Virus record (IMG/VR): IMGVR_UViG_3300034013_000050
Location: 1 to 30,991 of that record
Source: a virus
Length of the DNA stretch: 30,991 nt
Direction: 5' to 3' (one strand)
This document shows positions 6,489 to 13,261 of the stretch, one piece after another. The notes below the pieces were generated by a model. That model searched no databases and was not told the origin of the DNA. It saw only the letters and a list, made by a program, of their open reading frames with translations. The position numbers and the translations under genes are program-made. Positions within the stretch are counted from its first letter, which is position 1, and the number at the start of each line of letters is the position of its first letter.

Positions 6489-6741
6489 AAAAAAAGAAGT
6501 TAAATACTACCCTGCACACCAAGAATTAAATGATATGCGAATTTGCCACCAAAATAATTTAGCTTATGTAATTGTGCCTACCGGTAGTAATAAGTATTGG
6601 ATTAGTAAATACAGTTTAAACGATTTACACAGGGTAATTTATTTAGAAGAAAATAACGTAAGAAAAGAATTTAGCCAATACGAAGCAGACAAAAAGATTA
6701 TGGAACTTTACACACAACACTCAAAAAGATTTAAGAAATGA
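6481..6741 (+). CDS. Hypothetical basic protein, 86 aa
   Basis: Starts MAKKKEVKYYPAHQELNDMR and ends in a Lys/Arg cluster (KRFKK). The middle looks beta-rich (AYVIVPTGSNKYWISKY). No family can be named. The net positive charge hints at nucleic-acid contact, but nothing in the sequence shows it. Overlaps both neighbours (8 and 4 bases). Confidence 0.6.
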   Translation: MAKKKEVKYYPAHQELNDMRICHQNNLAYVIVPTGSNKYWISKYSLNDLHRVIYLEENNVRKEFSQYEADKKIMELYTQHSKRFKK

Positions 6742-6959
6742 AACCACAACACTACGACAATAACAAAAGCTACGATGTAATAGATTTTGTAAAAGATTAT
6801 GATTTGAATTTTAATGAAGGAAACGTGATTAAATATGTAGCACGTGCAAGAAAGAAAGATAACCAAATAAAAGATTTAGAAAAGGCTATAGATTATTTAG
6901 AAAGAGAATTAACACACGTAAGAAAAGAACAAGCAAAATGGATAGAACTGAACAAATAG
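6738..6959 (+). CDS. DUF3310-family protein
   Basis: This 73-aa protein matches DUF3310, a small domain common in phages. Visible signatures are HYDNNKSYDVIDFVKDYDL (5-23), NEGNVIKYVARARKKD (26-41) and a helix with DLEKAIDYLERELTHV (46-61). The family is often found beside nucleotide-metabolism genes and is sometimes labelled a nucleotide kinase without biochemical proof, so I do not assign an activity. It overlaps the preceding gene by 4 bases and the following small ORF by 22. Confidence 0.85.
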   Translation: MKPQHYDNNKSYDVIDFVKDYDLNFNEGNVIKYVARARKKDNQIKDLEKAIDYLERELTHVRKEQAKWIELNK

Positions 6960-7111
6960 TATTTGAAACATTAGAATTAGAGTTTAAATTGACACAATTA
7001 ATTAAGAAACGAGAGCAACTATATTTAAAAGGAGGTAATGATGAAAAGTTAAATGATAAAATTAGAGATGTACAACATAAATTAAGAAGCAATGCCACTA
7101 CCAAAACCTAA
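6938..7111 (+). CDS. Small coiled-coil protein, 57 aa
   Basis: ATG at 6938 lies inside the DUF3310 gene; the stop is at 7109-7111. The product is a highly charged helix with a heptad pattern (FETLELEFKLTQLIKKREQL, residues 9-28) and a second helix from 36 on. A purine-rich AAAGGAGGT occurs within it at about 7030, but no good start follows. No recognised family. Nested overlap with both neighbours suggests translational coupling. Confidence 0.5.
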   Translation: MDRTEQIVFETLELEFKLTQLIKKREQLYLKGGNDEKLNDKIRDVQHKLRSNATTKT

Positions 7112-7235
7112 ACCAAATGAAAAGAAAACTGATTTCGTACAAAGATGTATGATTGATGAAAAAATGAAAACTGAATATCCTGATACAGAACAACGATATG
7201 CAGTTTGTAGAGAACAAGTAAAGGGTAGCAATTAG
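7092..7235 (+). CDS. Conserved 47-aa phage protein
   Basis: ATG at 7092, stop TAG at 7233-7235. The sequence begins MPLPKPKPNEKKTDFVQRCM and ends YPDTEQRYAVCREQVKGSN. The pattern P-x-P...DF..RCM......YPD..QR.AVC is a recurrent short motif in phages and prophages, in my recollection often near head-maturation genes, with no established function. Here it closes the early operon instead. Its last codons lie within terminator T3 (stem 7224-7240), so ribosomes finishing this gene would invade the hairpin. The two Cys could bind metal. Confidence 0.62.
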   Translation: MPLPKPKPNEKKTDFVQRCMIDEKMKTEYPDTEQRYAVCREQVKGSN

Positions 7236-7248
7236 CTACCTTTTTTTT
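7223..7248 (+). terminator. Terminator T3, overlapping a stop codon
   Basis: GGTAGC (7224-7229), AATTA loop, GCTACC (7235-7240), then eight Ts. The left arm and loop encode the last residues and stop of the 7092 gene, so translation reaches into the hairpin. It is immediately followed by promoter P2. Its sequence closely matches T6 at 24524. Confidence 0.88.
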
Positions 7249-7252
7249 AAAT

Positions 7253-7302
7253 GTTAAAGTTTTACTAAAATGTATTTTGTATTAATAACTTGTTTATATT
7301 TG
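7253..7302 (+). promoter_or_regulatory. Promoter P2 (GTTAAAGTT box + TAnnTTTG)
   Basis: TATATTTG at 7295-7302 fits the Bacteroidota -7 box. GTTAAAGTTTTACTAAAA begins at 7253, 42 bases upstream, and matches the P1 box. A TTTTG at 7275-7279 could be a -33 element, but at short spacing. The leader to the ATG at 7345 contains AACAAATAACAA and ACAAATT, as at P1. Confidence 0.75.
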
Positions 7303-7344
7303 CTTATAATTTAAAAACAAATAACAATTTAAAACAGACAAATT

Positions 7345-7590
7345 ATGAAAACTATCGATTTACAAAAAGAACATTACACTTACGAAAATGGAAATTTAGG
7401 TTCTATAATGACTAATAATGGTTATTTTTTAGATGTTGAAAAAGAAACTGAAAAAGCAATATTAATACAGTTGTATGGTAAATTACATTGGTTGCCTAAA
7501 AGTGCTTTTGTAGGTAAAGATTTAGGTAATGATTGTATTGTTTTTTCAATAAAACCATTTTTTACTAATCAAATAATGAATAAATTTTAA
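7345..7590 (+). CDS. Hypothetical protein, first gene after P2
   Basis: An 81-aa protein that looks beta-rich, with YFLDVEKETEKAILIQLYGK then LHWLPKSAFVGKD. The arrangement 'ILIQLYGKLHWLPKSAF' recalls small single-domain proteins encoded by phages and mobile elements, but I cannot name a family. It heads the second operon. The A-rich leader lacks a Shine-Dalgarno. Confidence 0.65.
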   Translation: MKTIDLQKEHYTYENGNLGSIMTNNGYFLDVEKETEKAILIQLYGKLHWLPKSAFVGKDLGNDCIVFSIKPFFTNQIMNKF

Positions 7591-7601
7591 AACAAAGATA
7601 A

Positions 7602-7718
7602 ATGGCATACTCAAAAAATCCTTTACCAAAAAGAGAAACTATATTTGAAATAGAATATAGATTAAAACAAGAAGCAAAAGAATTACTAAACAAACTAAAA
7701 GAACAAAAAAATGACTAA
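7602..7718 (+). CDS. Small helical protein, 38 aa
   Basis: ATG at 7602, 11 bases after the previous stop, overlapping the next ATG by 8 bases. The product begins MAYSKNPLPKRETIFEIEYR and continues as a charged helix rich in Lys/Glu/Leu. No family recognised. A codon pattern like its neighbours and the overlap support it as real. Confidence 0.48.
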   Translation: MAYSKNPLPKRETIFEIEYRLKQEAKELLNKLKEQKND

Positions 7719-7920
7719 GACAGAAATTTTACAAGAACTACAACTGCTAACTGATTTAGCAAGTACAACAAATGACACTTGGAGTTATAACAAGCTAATT
7801 AAAGTTATAACTTCTTTAGAATCTTTATGGCAAACAGAATATGCCTACTTTGAAGAAATTAAACAGGTGTTGAACTACGATGAAACAATGGAGAATTTAA
7901 ACCAATTAAACATTAGATAA
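7711..7920 (+). CDS. Hypothetical helical protein, 69 aa
   Basis: Leu/Glu-rich, predicted helical, with no motif that I recognise. It overlaps the 38-aa ORF by 8 bases and ends 1 base before the exonuclease start, so it is probably co-translated with it. An accessory role in recombination is possible by position only. Confidence 0.6.
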   Translation: MTKTEILQELQLLTDLASTTNDTWSYNKLIKVITSLESLWQTEYAYFEEIKQVLNYDETMENLNQLNIR

Positions 7921-7921
7921 T

Positions 7922-8692
7922 ATGGAAATTAAAACATTAGATAACAAGATTTGGGATAAAAAAGAAATTTTAGATAATATGTACAGTGATGACTTTTACT
8001 ATGGTTATTTAGGTAAACAAGCATTATCATCTTCTACATTGAAAATGGTGCTTAAATCGCCTAAAACATACAAGTACGTTACAAAGTATGGCCAAGCAGA
8101 AACGCAGCCATTACGTGATGGTAAACTATTCCATACATTGATATTAGAACCCGAAAAAATAGATACGTTTGTAATTGTAGATGCAGCAACAAAAGCAGCA
8201 AAAGCATACAAAGAAGCAAAGGCAGAAGGTAAAGAAGTTTACACATCTTCAGAAATGCGTGATGCTGAACGTTTAGCTGATGCAATTTTAAAGAATGATG
8301 AAGCAGTACACTATATGAGTAAAGCAGGATTTGAAGTACCTGAAATAGCAATGATAGACGGATTACCATTTAGAGCAAAAGCAGATATATTACGTGAAAA
8401 TATGATAGTAGATTTAAAAACTACTACCGGATTAAATGAATTTCGTTATTCAGCAGATAAATATAGCTACGATTTACAGGCTTATTTATACCGTGAAATG
8501 TTTGGTGTAGATGAATTTGTTTTTGTGTGTATTGACAAAGGTAGTTTAGATATTGGTATCTTTGAATGTTCAGATGAATTTTACCAAAGAGGCAAAGAAA
8601 AGTTAGAACAAGGTATTAGTAATTATAAATACTTTTTTGGCTCAGATAGCGATGTAGATTTGAATCAGTATGTATTACGTGGAATTTTATAA
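7922..8692 (+). CDS. Exonuclease VIII/RecB-like PD-(D/E)XK exonuclease
   Basis: This 256-aa protein has the layout of phage exonuclease VIII-type nucleases that resect double-strand ends for annealases. The N-terminal SSSTLKMVLKSPKTY (37-51) is followed by RDGKLFHTLIL (65-75, with His71). The active site follows: Glu141, then RAKADIL (151-157, Asp155), VDLKTT (163-168, Asp164 and Lys166) and a conserved YDLQAYLY helix (183-190). This spacing matches the RecE/DUF3799 family. The natural partner is the ERF annealase at 2526, here in a different operon. An intact nuclease and annealase pair suggests the phage can repair its DNA by strand annealing and exchange modules with relatives. Confidence 0.88.
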   Translation: MEIKTLDNKIWDKKEILDNMYSDDFYYGYLGKQALSSSTLKMVLKSPKTYKYVTKYGQAETQPLRDGKLFHTLILEPEKIDTFVIVDAATKAAKAYKEAKAEGKEVYTSSEMRDAERLADAILKNDEAVHYMSKAGFEVPEIAMIDGLPFRAKADILRENMIVDLKTTTGLNEFRYSADKYSYDLQAYLYREMFGVDEFVFVCIDKGSLDIGIFECSDEFYQRGKEKLEQGISNYKYFFGSDSDVDLNQYVLRGIL

Positions 8693-8702
8693 ATAAATAA
8701 TT

Positions 8703-8999
8703 ATGACAATAGAAATTTTTAATAAGATTAGAGTTTGGGCATTTAACAAAGGAATTTATAATAATTCAGATTCAAGAACACAATTTTTAAAACTACAAGA
8801 AGAAGCAGGCGAATTAGCAAAAGCATTACTTCACAACGATAGAGATGAAATAATAGATGCTATTGGTGATTGCATTGTAGTATTAACTAATATTGCACAT
8901 TTAGAAGGTTTAATACTTGAAGATTGTATTGCTTCTGCTTACGATGTTATTTCTAAACGCACAGGTAAAATGGAAAATGGAACATTTAAAAAGGATTAA
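8703..8999 (+). CDS. MazG-like nucleotide pyrophosphohydrolase
   Basis: A 98-aa all-helical protein with the MazG metal-binding pattern: LQEEAGELAKALL (31-43, Glu33, Glu34, Glu37) and DEIIDAIGDCIVV (48-60, Glu49, Asp52, Asp56). These acidic residues coordinate magnesium for hydrolysis of nucleoside triphosphates to monophosphate and pyrophosphate. Phage MazG proteins have been proposed to clean aberrant nucleotides or modulate (p)ppGpp, but the substrate cannot be read from sequence. The length matches the small single-domain type. The stop overlaps the next ATG (TAATG). Confidence 0.85.
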   Translation: MTIEIFNKIRVWAFNKGIYNNSDSRTQFLKLQEEAGELAKALLHNDRDEIIDAIGDCIVVLTNIAHLEGLILEDCIASAYDVISKRTGKMENGTFKKD

Positions 9000-9232
9000 T
9001 GAAAGAAATTACTGCTGAACATTATCACCTTGCTTTGTACGAATATGAACAGGGAATGAGTTTAGAAGAACTACGTGAGGTTATAAAGCATTACGAAGAT
9101 TTAGAACTATTTGAAGTATGTCAGGGTGTGCATTTAGCAGTAGAAGTAATTAGATTTCATATCTTATATGATTTAGCAAGAAAAGAACCAATAAAAACAA
9201 AAAAATTAAAATGGAAATTAACGAAAAAATAA
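8999..9232 (+). CDS. Hypothetical protein, 77 aa
   Basis: Helical protein with HYHLALYEYEQGMSLEELRE at the start and a very basic tail (KTKKLKWKLTKK). No recognised domain. It is start/stop coupled to the MazG-like gene and overlaps the next gene by 22 bases. The basic tail might touch DNA, with no other support. Confidence 0.6.
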   Translation: MKEITAEHYHLALYEYEQGMSLEELREVIKHYEDLELFEVCQGVHLAVEVIRFHILYDLARKEPIKTKKLKWKLTKK

Positions 9233-9723
9233 AAGAATTAGTATTACAACAAACTAACATAAACGTAGATGATACTACACGTACACGTGAGCAAGTAGAA
9301 GCACGTAGTTTATACTACACACTAATAAAAGAAATAGCACCTAAAACAACTTTAAAACAAATAGGTAATTCAGTTAAAAAGAATCACGCTACAGTTATCT
9401 ATGGTTTGAATCAATGGGATATGCTTGTAAGATATAACCCAACACTAAACAAGTATAAGGAACGCATTTTAAAGATGTTTGATAAAGAAATAGATTCAAC
9501 TGATATAGATTTACTACGCAAACAAATTAACCGCTTACAAGGCGAATTAATAGATTTGCAAATAGAGAATGAAAGATTAAAGAAACAATTACTACGAGAT
9601 GAACACGAAACAATACAAAATATTAAATTACTTTTTCATAGATTTGAAGGCACAGAACACCACGAATTGTTTTTGTTTAGATTAAATCAATTAGTAGATA
9701 TAAATAGTAAAAGAAAATTATGA
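9211..9723 (+). CDS. DnaA C-domain-like helix-turn-helix protein
   Basis: A 170-aa protein whose first half resembles the DNA-binding C-terminal domain of DnaA: RSLYYTLIKEI then TTLKQIGNSVKKNHATVIYG (46-65), an arrangement close to the DnaA signature (...IG..FG.RDHSTV...). There is no ATPase domain. The second half (about 100-135) is a long coiled coil (LLRKQINRLQGELIDLQIEN). It could bind DnaA-box-like sites in the phage origin, or act as a transcription regulator. With no phage polymerase, a role in host replisome recruitment is an attractive inference. Coupled to the next gene by an ATGA overlap. Confidence 0.76.
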   Translation: MEINEKIKELVLQQTNINVDDTTRTREQVEARSLYYTLIKEIAPKTTLKQIGNSVKKNHATVIYGLNQWDMLVRYNPTLNKYKERILKMFDKEIDSTDIDLLRKQINRLQGELIDLQIENERLKKQLLRDEHETIQNIKLLFHRFEGTEHHELFLFRLNQLVDINSKRKL

Positions 9724-9914
9724 AACAATTAGCAGTAGAATGGTTATTAAAACAATTAACTATAGCAAATTTTGAAGAACAACAAATAGTAATTCAACAA
9801 GCTAAAGAAATAGAAAAGCAACAAATAAAAGATGCATACATATCAGGAATGTACGATGCACATAGTAAAACATCAATAGACTATTACAAAGAAAATTATG
9901 AAACAACCGTGTAA
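9720..9914 (+). CDS. Hypothetical protein, 64 aa
   Basis: Short helical protein rich in Gln and Lys (QQIVIQQAKEIEKQQIKDAY), with a Ser/Tyr-rich end. Similar short sequences with the pattern AKEMEKQQIxDAYxxGxxD occur in Bacteroidota phages in my memory, all of unknown function. It overlaps the DnaA-like gene by 4 bases and the next by 17. Confidence 0.6.
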   Translation: MKQLAVEWLLKQLTIANFEEQQIVIQQAKEIEKQQIKDAYISGMYDAHSKTSIDYYKENYETTV

Positions 9915-10125
9915 CGCTCACGCATACGAGCAAGAAGCAAAAGAACGTGCGCAAATATTAATGCGACTAAAAGCAGGATACAAACCAATACATAACGGTA
10001 ACTACGCTACACTATGTAATAAATGCAATGTAATAATTTCAACAGGCGAAAACAAAGATGAAATAATGTGTGAAAGTTGTATAAAAGAAATAGAAGTTAA
10101 ACTAATAGATGAAGATAAAGAATGA
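9898..10125 (+). CDS. Small zinc-ribbon-like protein
   Basis: A 75-aa protein with two CxxC pairs, CNKC (about 40-43) and CESC (about 59-62), spaced as in small zinc ribbons, plus a Cys near the start. The surrounding residues are charged. Zinc binding is a reasonable prediction, nucleic-acid or protein partners are unknown, and no named family was recognised. Starts inside the preceding gene and overlaps the next by 4 bases. Confidence 0.62.
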   Translation: MKQPCNAHAYEQEAKERAQILMRLKAGYKPIHNGNYATLCNKCNVIISTGENKDEIMCESCIKEIEVKLIDEDKE

Positions 10126-10334
10126 CACCACAAGAAAAAGCAAAAGAATTAGTACACAAGTTTTATAATTTTACAACCGATATTTTTATTATAAGCAAAT
10201 CTTTAGAATGTTCTAAACAATGCGCTTTAATTGCAGTAGAAGAACTATTATCTGAAACAGAAGAAAGAGATGGTATGCGGGTTATAAATAATTCGTATTG
10301 GTTAGAAGTAAGAAACGAAATAGAAAAATTATGA
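10122..10334 (+). CDS. Conserved small protein, paralogue A of a tandem pair
   Basis: A 70-aa protein beginning MTPQEKAKELVHKFYNF, with KQCALIAVEELL in the middle and YWLEVRNEIEKL at the end. The same three blocks occur in the next gene (10331), so the two are tandem paralogues. Proteins with KAKELVxKF...AxQCALIAVDEI...YWxEVxxEIEKL are frequent in flavobacterial phages in my recollection, without known function. Overlaps both neighbours by 4 bases (ATGA). Confidence 0.72.
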   Translation: MTPQEKAKELVHKFYNFTTDIFIISKSLECSKQCALIAVEELLSETEERDGMRVINNSYWLEVRNEIEKL

Positions 10335-10552
10335 GTCCAAAAGAAAAAGCAAAAGAGTTAGTATATAAATTTTACCCAAGTGTTCAATGGAAATTAGGGC
10401 AAGAAGATTGTTTAGATAGAGCAAAACAATGCGCTTTAATAGCAGTTGATGATATATTGAATGCAATAACATTTAATATGTACGATGAAGAATCTTATAA
10501 TATAGAAGATAAATATTGGCAAGAAGTTAAACAAGAAATAGAAAAGCTATGA
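10331..10552 (+). CDS. Conserved small protein, paralogue B of a tandem pair
   Basis: I place the start at ATG 10331 rather than the earlier in-frame ATG at 10298. From 10331 the protein begins MSPKEKAKELVYKFYPS, aligning with the start of paralogue A, and the ATG overlaps A's stop (ATGA). It gives 73 aa, with AKQCALIAVDDIL and an ending YWQEVKQEIEKL matching A. The middle differs and is longer (QWKLGQEDCLDR). The pair probably arose by an old duplication, since the nucleotide sequences have diverged. Confidence 0.72.
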   Translation: MSPKEKAKELVYKFYPSVQWKLGQEDCLDRAKQCALIAVDDILNAITFNMYDEESYNIEDKYWQEVKQEIEKL

Positions 10553-10770
10553 CAAATAAAACATTACAATACTTAATTAACGAAATAGTAGAATTAAGAA
10601 TAAAAGAAGATAAATTAGAAAAACAAAATTATAAACTTGAAAATGAAAAAAAAGCAAGTGATAATATAATTCTAAACTATAAACAAGAAATAGCTAATTT
10701 AAGAATAGCACTATCAATTAAAAACCAAGAAGAAAATACAAAAATAATTACTAATGTTAATGACAAATAA
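10549..10770 (+). CDS. Small coiled-coil protein, 73 aa
   Basis: Nearly all helix with a clear heptad pattern (LEKQNYKLENEKKASDNIIL), Lys/Glu/Asn-rich and without Cys. It overlaps paralogue B by 4 bases (ATGA). No family recognised; such short coiled coils often serve as adaptors, but nothing here identifies a partner. Confidence 0.58.
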   Translation: MTNKTLQYLINEIVELRIKEDKLEKQNYKLENEKKASDNIILNYKQEIANLRIALSIKNQEENTKIITNVNDK

Positions 10771-10903
10771 AGAAAGAGCAGAACTACTACATAAGAAATA
10801 CACTAAAGACTATTTAAGATTTGTAGTAAGTGGATATATTAAACAAGGTTATCCTGAATGGATAGAAATAGGAAAAGAACTAAAACAACTTTATAATAAA
10901 TAA
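10760..10903 (+). CDS. Small hypothetical protein, 47 aa
   Basis: Starts at ATG 10760 (an alternative in-frame ATG at 10754 adds two residues) inside the preceding gene and stops at 10901-10903. The sequence begins MTNKERAELLHKKYTKDYLR and ends YPEWIEIGKELKQLYNK. The amphipathic helical character and codon use resemble its neighbours. Function unknown. Confidence 0.52.
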   Translation: MTNKERAELLHKKYTKDYLRFVVSGYIKQGYPEWIEIGKELKQLYNK

Positions 10904-10904
10904 T

Positions 10905-11000
10905 ATGGAAGCAATACTTATAATGTTATGGTTAATGTCTATTCAATTTGGTGTAATAATTTATTTATTAAGTGAAATTAAAAAACAAATAAGATTATGA
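10905..11000 (+). CDS. Very small membrane protein, 31 aa
   Basis: ATG 10905, one base after the previous stop; TGA at 10998-11000. The product is one hydrophobic helix (about 4-22, ILIMLWLMSIQFGVIIYLL) followed by a short basic tail (EIKKQIRL). A single-pass inner-membrane peptide is likely. Its stop overlaps the next ATG (ATGA), which supports translation. Confidence 0.5.
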   Translation: MEAILIMLWLMSIQFGVIIYLLSEIKKQIRL

Positions 11001-11131
11001 AACGAATCATTAGACAATTAGGAAACATATGGTGTCTGTTTGTGCATAATATTATAAGAGATAAACACAAAATGCATAAAGCATATGGACCTCAAGAGTG
11101 TCAAATATGTGGTAGATGGTGGGAACTTTAA
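10997..11131 (+). CDS. Small CxxC protein, 44 aa
   Basis: ATG 10997 (ATGA overlap), stop 11129-11131. The sequence has a basic/hydrophobic start (MKRIIRQLGNIWCLFVHNII), His residues in the middle and a C-terminal CQICGRWWEL with one CxxC. The motif could bind zinc together with nearby His. No family recognised. Confidence 0.5.
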   Translation: MKRIIRQLGNIWCLFVHNIIRDKHKMHKAYGPQECQICGRWWEL

Positions 11132-11147
11132 TTTAAAAACAAATAAG

Positions 11148-11267
11148 ATGAAACTAACAGAACAAGACAAAAAAGAAATTAAATTTTTAGCAAAGACTGC
11201 TTTTAAAGTTTATGTAGGTTTATTATTAACTTTAGCAATAATGTATATATCTATTAATGTGCTTTAA
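11148..11267 (+). CDS. Small single-pass membrane protein, 39 aa
   Basis: I use ATG 11148 instead of the in-frame ATG 11085, because the longer form would overlap most of the 44-aa ORF and 11148 follows an A-rich leader (AAAACAAATAAG). The protein starts MKLTEQDKKEIKFLAKTAFK and ends with a hydrophobic helix (VYVGLLLTLAIMYISINVL). It is a probable tail-anchored membrane peptide of unknown function. Confidence 0.52.
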   Translation: MKLTEQDKKEIKFLAKTAFKVYVGLLLTLAIMYISINVL

Positions 11268-11351
11268 ATTGCACTATTTAATTAAATTATATAAAAAAAT
11301 AAAAGAAATATAAACTATAGTGTATTAAGAAGCACTTTTAAATAAAAAAAA

Positions 11352-11525
11352 ATGAAACTAATATTAGAACATTATAAAACCATTTATTCAATAGAAACTG
11401 AATTTGAAGATTTAGGAATTGATGAACATATTAATAATTTTTTTGGATTATTACACCAAGCAGGATTCCATCAAGATACTATAAAAGAAACTATAATAGA
11501 ATTAGCAGAATCATTTAAAAAATAA
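11352..11525 (+). CDS. Small acidic helical protein, 57 aa
   Basis: ATG 11352, after an 84-base gap of A/T-rich DNA; stop 11523-11525. Predicted helical and acidic, for example YSIETEFEDLGIDEHINNFF. A +1 shift at the A6 run just before the stop would extend it by 17 residues containing CEYYWHYKQKEE, which looks protein-like, so a sequencing indel or programmed slip is possible (see findings). No family recognised. Confidence 0.55.
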   Translation: MKLILEHYKTIYSIETEFEDLGIDEHINNFFGLLHQAGFHQDTIKETIIELAESFKK

Positions 11526-11620
11526 AAATGGTGAACAAGAATGCGAATACTATTGGCATTATAAACAAAAAGAAGAATAGATTATTTTTATTGAAATATA
11601 TTTAAACATTACTTTTAACT

Positions 11621-11917
11621 ATGGGATTTGAAAAAGGAAATAAATTAGGAAAAGGTAGACCGCCTAAAGTAGAAGAAGAAAAAGTAAACAACATTTTTCT
11701 AAAAGCATTAGGGCAATTATACAATAAAGAAACTGAAGAAGAAACAAAGATTGCGTTTGTTAAAAATACTTTAATGGAATCACAACGTGGACAGTTATTT
11801 ATAGCTGAACACATATTCGGTAAACCAAAAGAAATAATAGAAGCTACACACAACGTAAACGATTTTAATATAAAAGATATCTTCAAAGTTGGGAATAGCA
11901 ATAAATCAGAAATATAA
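11621..11917 (+). CDS. terS: Terminase small subunit
   Basis: A 98-aa protein starting MGFEKGNKLGKGRPPKVEEE, the short basic leader usual for many TerS proteins, followed by helices. TerS recognises phage DNA for packaging and loads it onto TerL. The protein is shorter than typical small subunits (about 150 aa), and no clear HTH can be pointed to by eye. The assignment rests on the leader and the large subunit directly downstream, which it overlaps by 29 bases. Confidence 0.72.
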   Translation: MGFEKGNKLGKGRPPKVEEEKVNNIFLKALGQLYNKETEEETKIAFVKNTLMESQRGQLFIAEHIFGKPKEIIEATHNVNDFNIKDIFKVGNSNKSEI

Positions 11918-13097
11918 TTTACTTGGTTCTGATAGTAGATACTTTGTAATTACAGGCGGAAGGGGAAGTGGTAAATCATATTCCCTTAATTCCTTTTTAC
12001 TATTGCTTACTTATGAATCCGGTCACGTTATATTATTTACACGTTACACTTTAACTTCTGCAAACGTTTCTATTATTCCTGAGTTTATAGATAAGATTGA
12101 AAGAGCTGATTTAAGCAACGATTTTTATATAACTAAGGATGAAATAGTAAATCTAAAAACAGGTTCTAAGATTCTATTTAAAGGCATTAAAACAAGCAGT
12201 GGAACACAAACTGCTTCGCTTAAATCTTTAGCAGGTGTTACTACTTGGGTATTAGATGAAGCAGAAGAATTAACAGATGAAGAAACGTTTGAAAAGATTG
12301 ATTTTAGTATAAGAACAAAAGGCATACACAATAGGGTTTTATTAGTGTTAAATCCTGCAACAAAAGAACACTTCATTTATAAAAAGTTTTTTGAAGATAA
12401 AGGTGTACAAGCAGGAAGTAATTTAATAAAAGGTGATACTACTTACATACACACTACATACTTAGATAACATAGAAAACCTATCTGAATCATTTATAACA
12501 CAGATAGAGAATATAAAACAACGTAGACCGGAAAAGTATAACCACCAAATATTAGGTGGGTGGATGGACAAAGCAGAAGGAGTTATATTTACTAATTGGA
12601 CAATAGGCGAATACAAACAAATAGGTAAATCTATCTTTGGTCAGGATTACGGATTTGCAGCAGATGAATCTACATTATTAGAATGCAATATAGATACATC
12701 TAACAAACGCATTTATATCAATGAAAGGTTTTACTTAAAAGGTTTAACAACATCACAGATATACAGTTTAAACAAGCAGCACGCAAACGATGCTTTAATA
12801 GTTGCTGATTCAGCAGAACCAAGATTAATTAGCGAACTACAAACATTAGGTTTAAATATCGTACCTGCAATTAAAGGTCCTGATTCAGTAACGTATGGCA
12901 TTAGTATTTTACAAGATTACGATTTGATAGTTTCACCTGAATCTATTAATTTAATCCGAGAACTAAATAACTACTGTTGGTTAGAAAAGAAGTCAAAAAC
13001 GCCACAAGACGCCCACAACCATTTATTGGACCCACTTCGATACTGCGTTACTTACCAATTAGAAAATAAAAACAAGGGTAATTACTTTGTCTATTAA
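11889..13097 (+). CDS. terL: Terminase large subunit
   Basis: A 402-aa DNA-packaging motor of the Terminase_3 (PBSX-like) type. ATPase: Walker A GGRGSGKS (23-30), Walker B TWVLDEAEE (119-127), coupling motif LNPA (154-157). RNase H-like nuclease: Asp253 in GQDYGF, Asp307 in ADSAEPR and Asp381 in NHLLDPLRY give the three metal-binding acids. It translocates DNA into the prohead through the portal and cuts it. The only standard start before Walker A is TTG at 11889; the frame is closed by a stop at 11871 and has no ATG. TTG initiation within terS suggests translational coupling. The portal is unusually far away (24930). Confidence 0.95.
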   Translation: MGIAINQKYNLLGSDSRYFVITGGRGSGKSYSLNSFLLLLTYESGHVILFTRYTLTSANVSIIPEFIDKIERADLSNDFYITKDEIVNLKTGSKILFKGIKTSSGTQTASLKSLAGVTTWVLDEAEELTDEETFEKIDFSIRTKGIHNRVLLVLNPATKEHFIYKKFFEDKGVQAGSNLIKGDTTYIHTTYLDNIENLSESFITQIENIKQRRPEKYNHQILGGWMDKAEGVIFTNWTIGEYKQIGKSIFGQDYGFAADESTLLECNIDTSNKRIYINERFYLKGLTTSQIYSLNKQHANDALIVADSAEPRLISELQTLGLNIVPAIKGPDSVTYGISILQDYDLIVSPESINLIRELNNYCWLEKKSKTPQDAHNHLLDPLRYCVTYQLENKNKGNYFVY

Positions 13098-13249
13098 TGA
13101 CCTACGGACAATTCATAGCTACAATTCAATGCTACATACATCACGTTAAAGATGTAGAAGTAGATATAGCTTTACCAAGAAACATTGGTGAAATAAAGCT
13201 AATGAAGAAAATGTATGAAATAGCAAATGCTTATTTATCAGCTACTTAA
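13097..13249 (+). CDS. Small protein coupled to terL, 50 aa
   Basis: The ATG shares the final A of the terL stop (TAATG), stop 13247-13249. The sequence starts MTYGQFIATIQCYIHHVKDV and ends EIANAYLSAT. Direct coupling to terL suggests co-translation. It is predicted helical with a short basic patch (KLMKKMYE). I recognise no family. Confidence 0.55.
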   Translation: MTYGQFIATIQCYIHHVKDVEVDIALPRNIGEIKLMKKMYEIANAYLSAT

Positions 13250-13261
13250 TAATTAAACTGT

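Noticed and set aside
11528-11605. 25-codon ORF starting MVNKNANTIGII in the gap before terS
   Set aside because: Too short, no family, and the other frame there (a possible extension of 11352) looks more protein-like.
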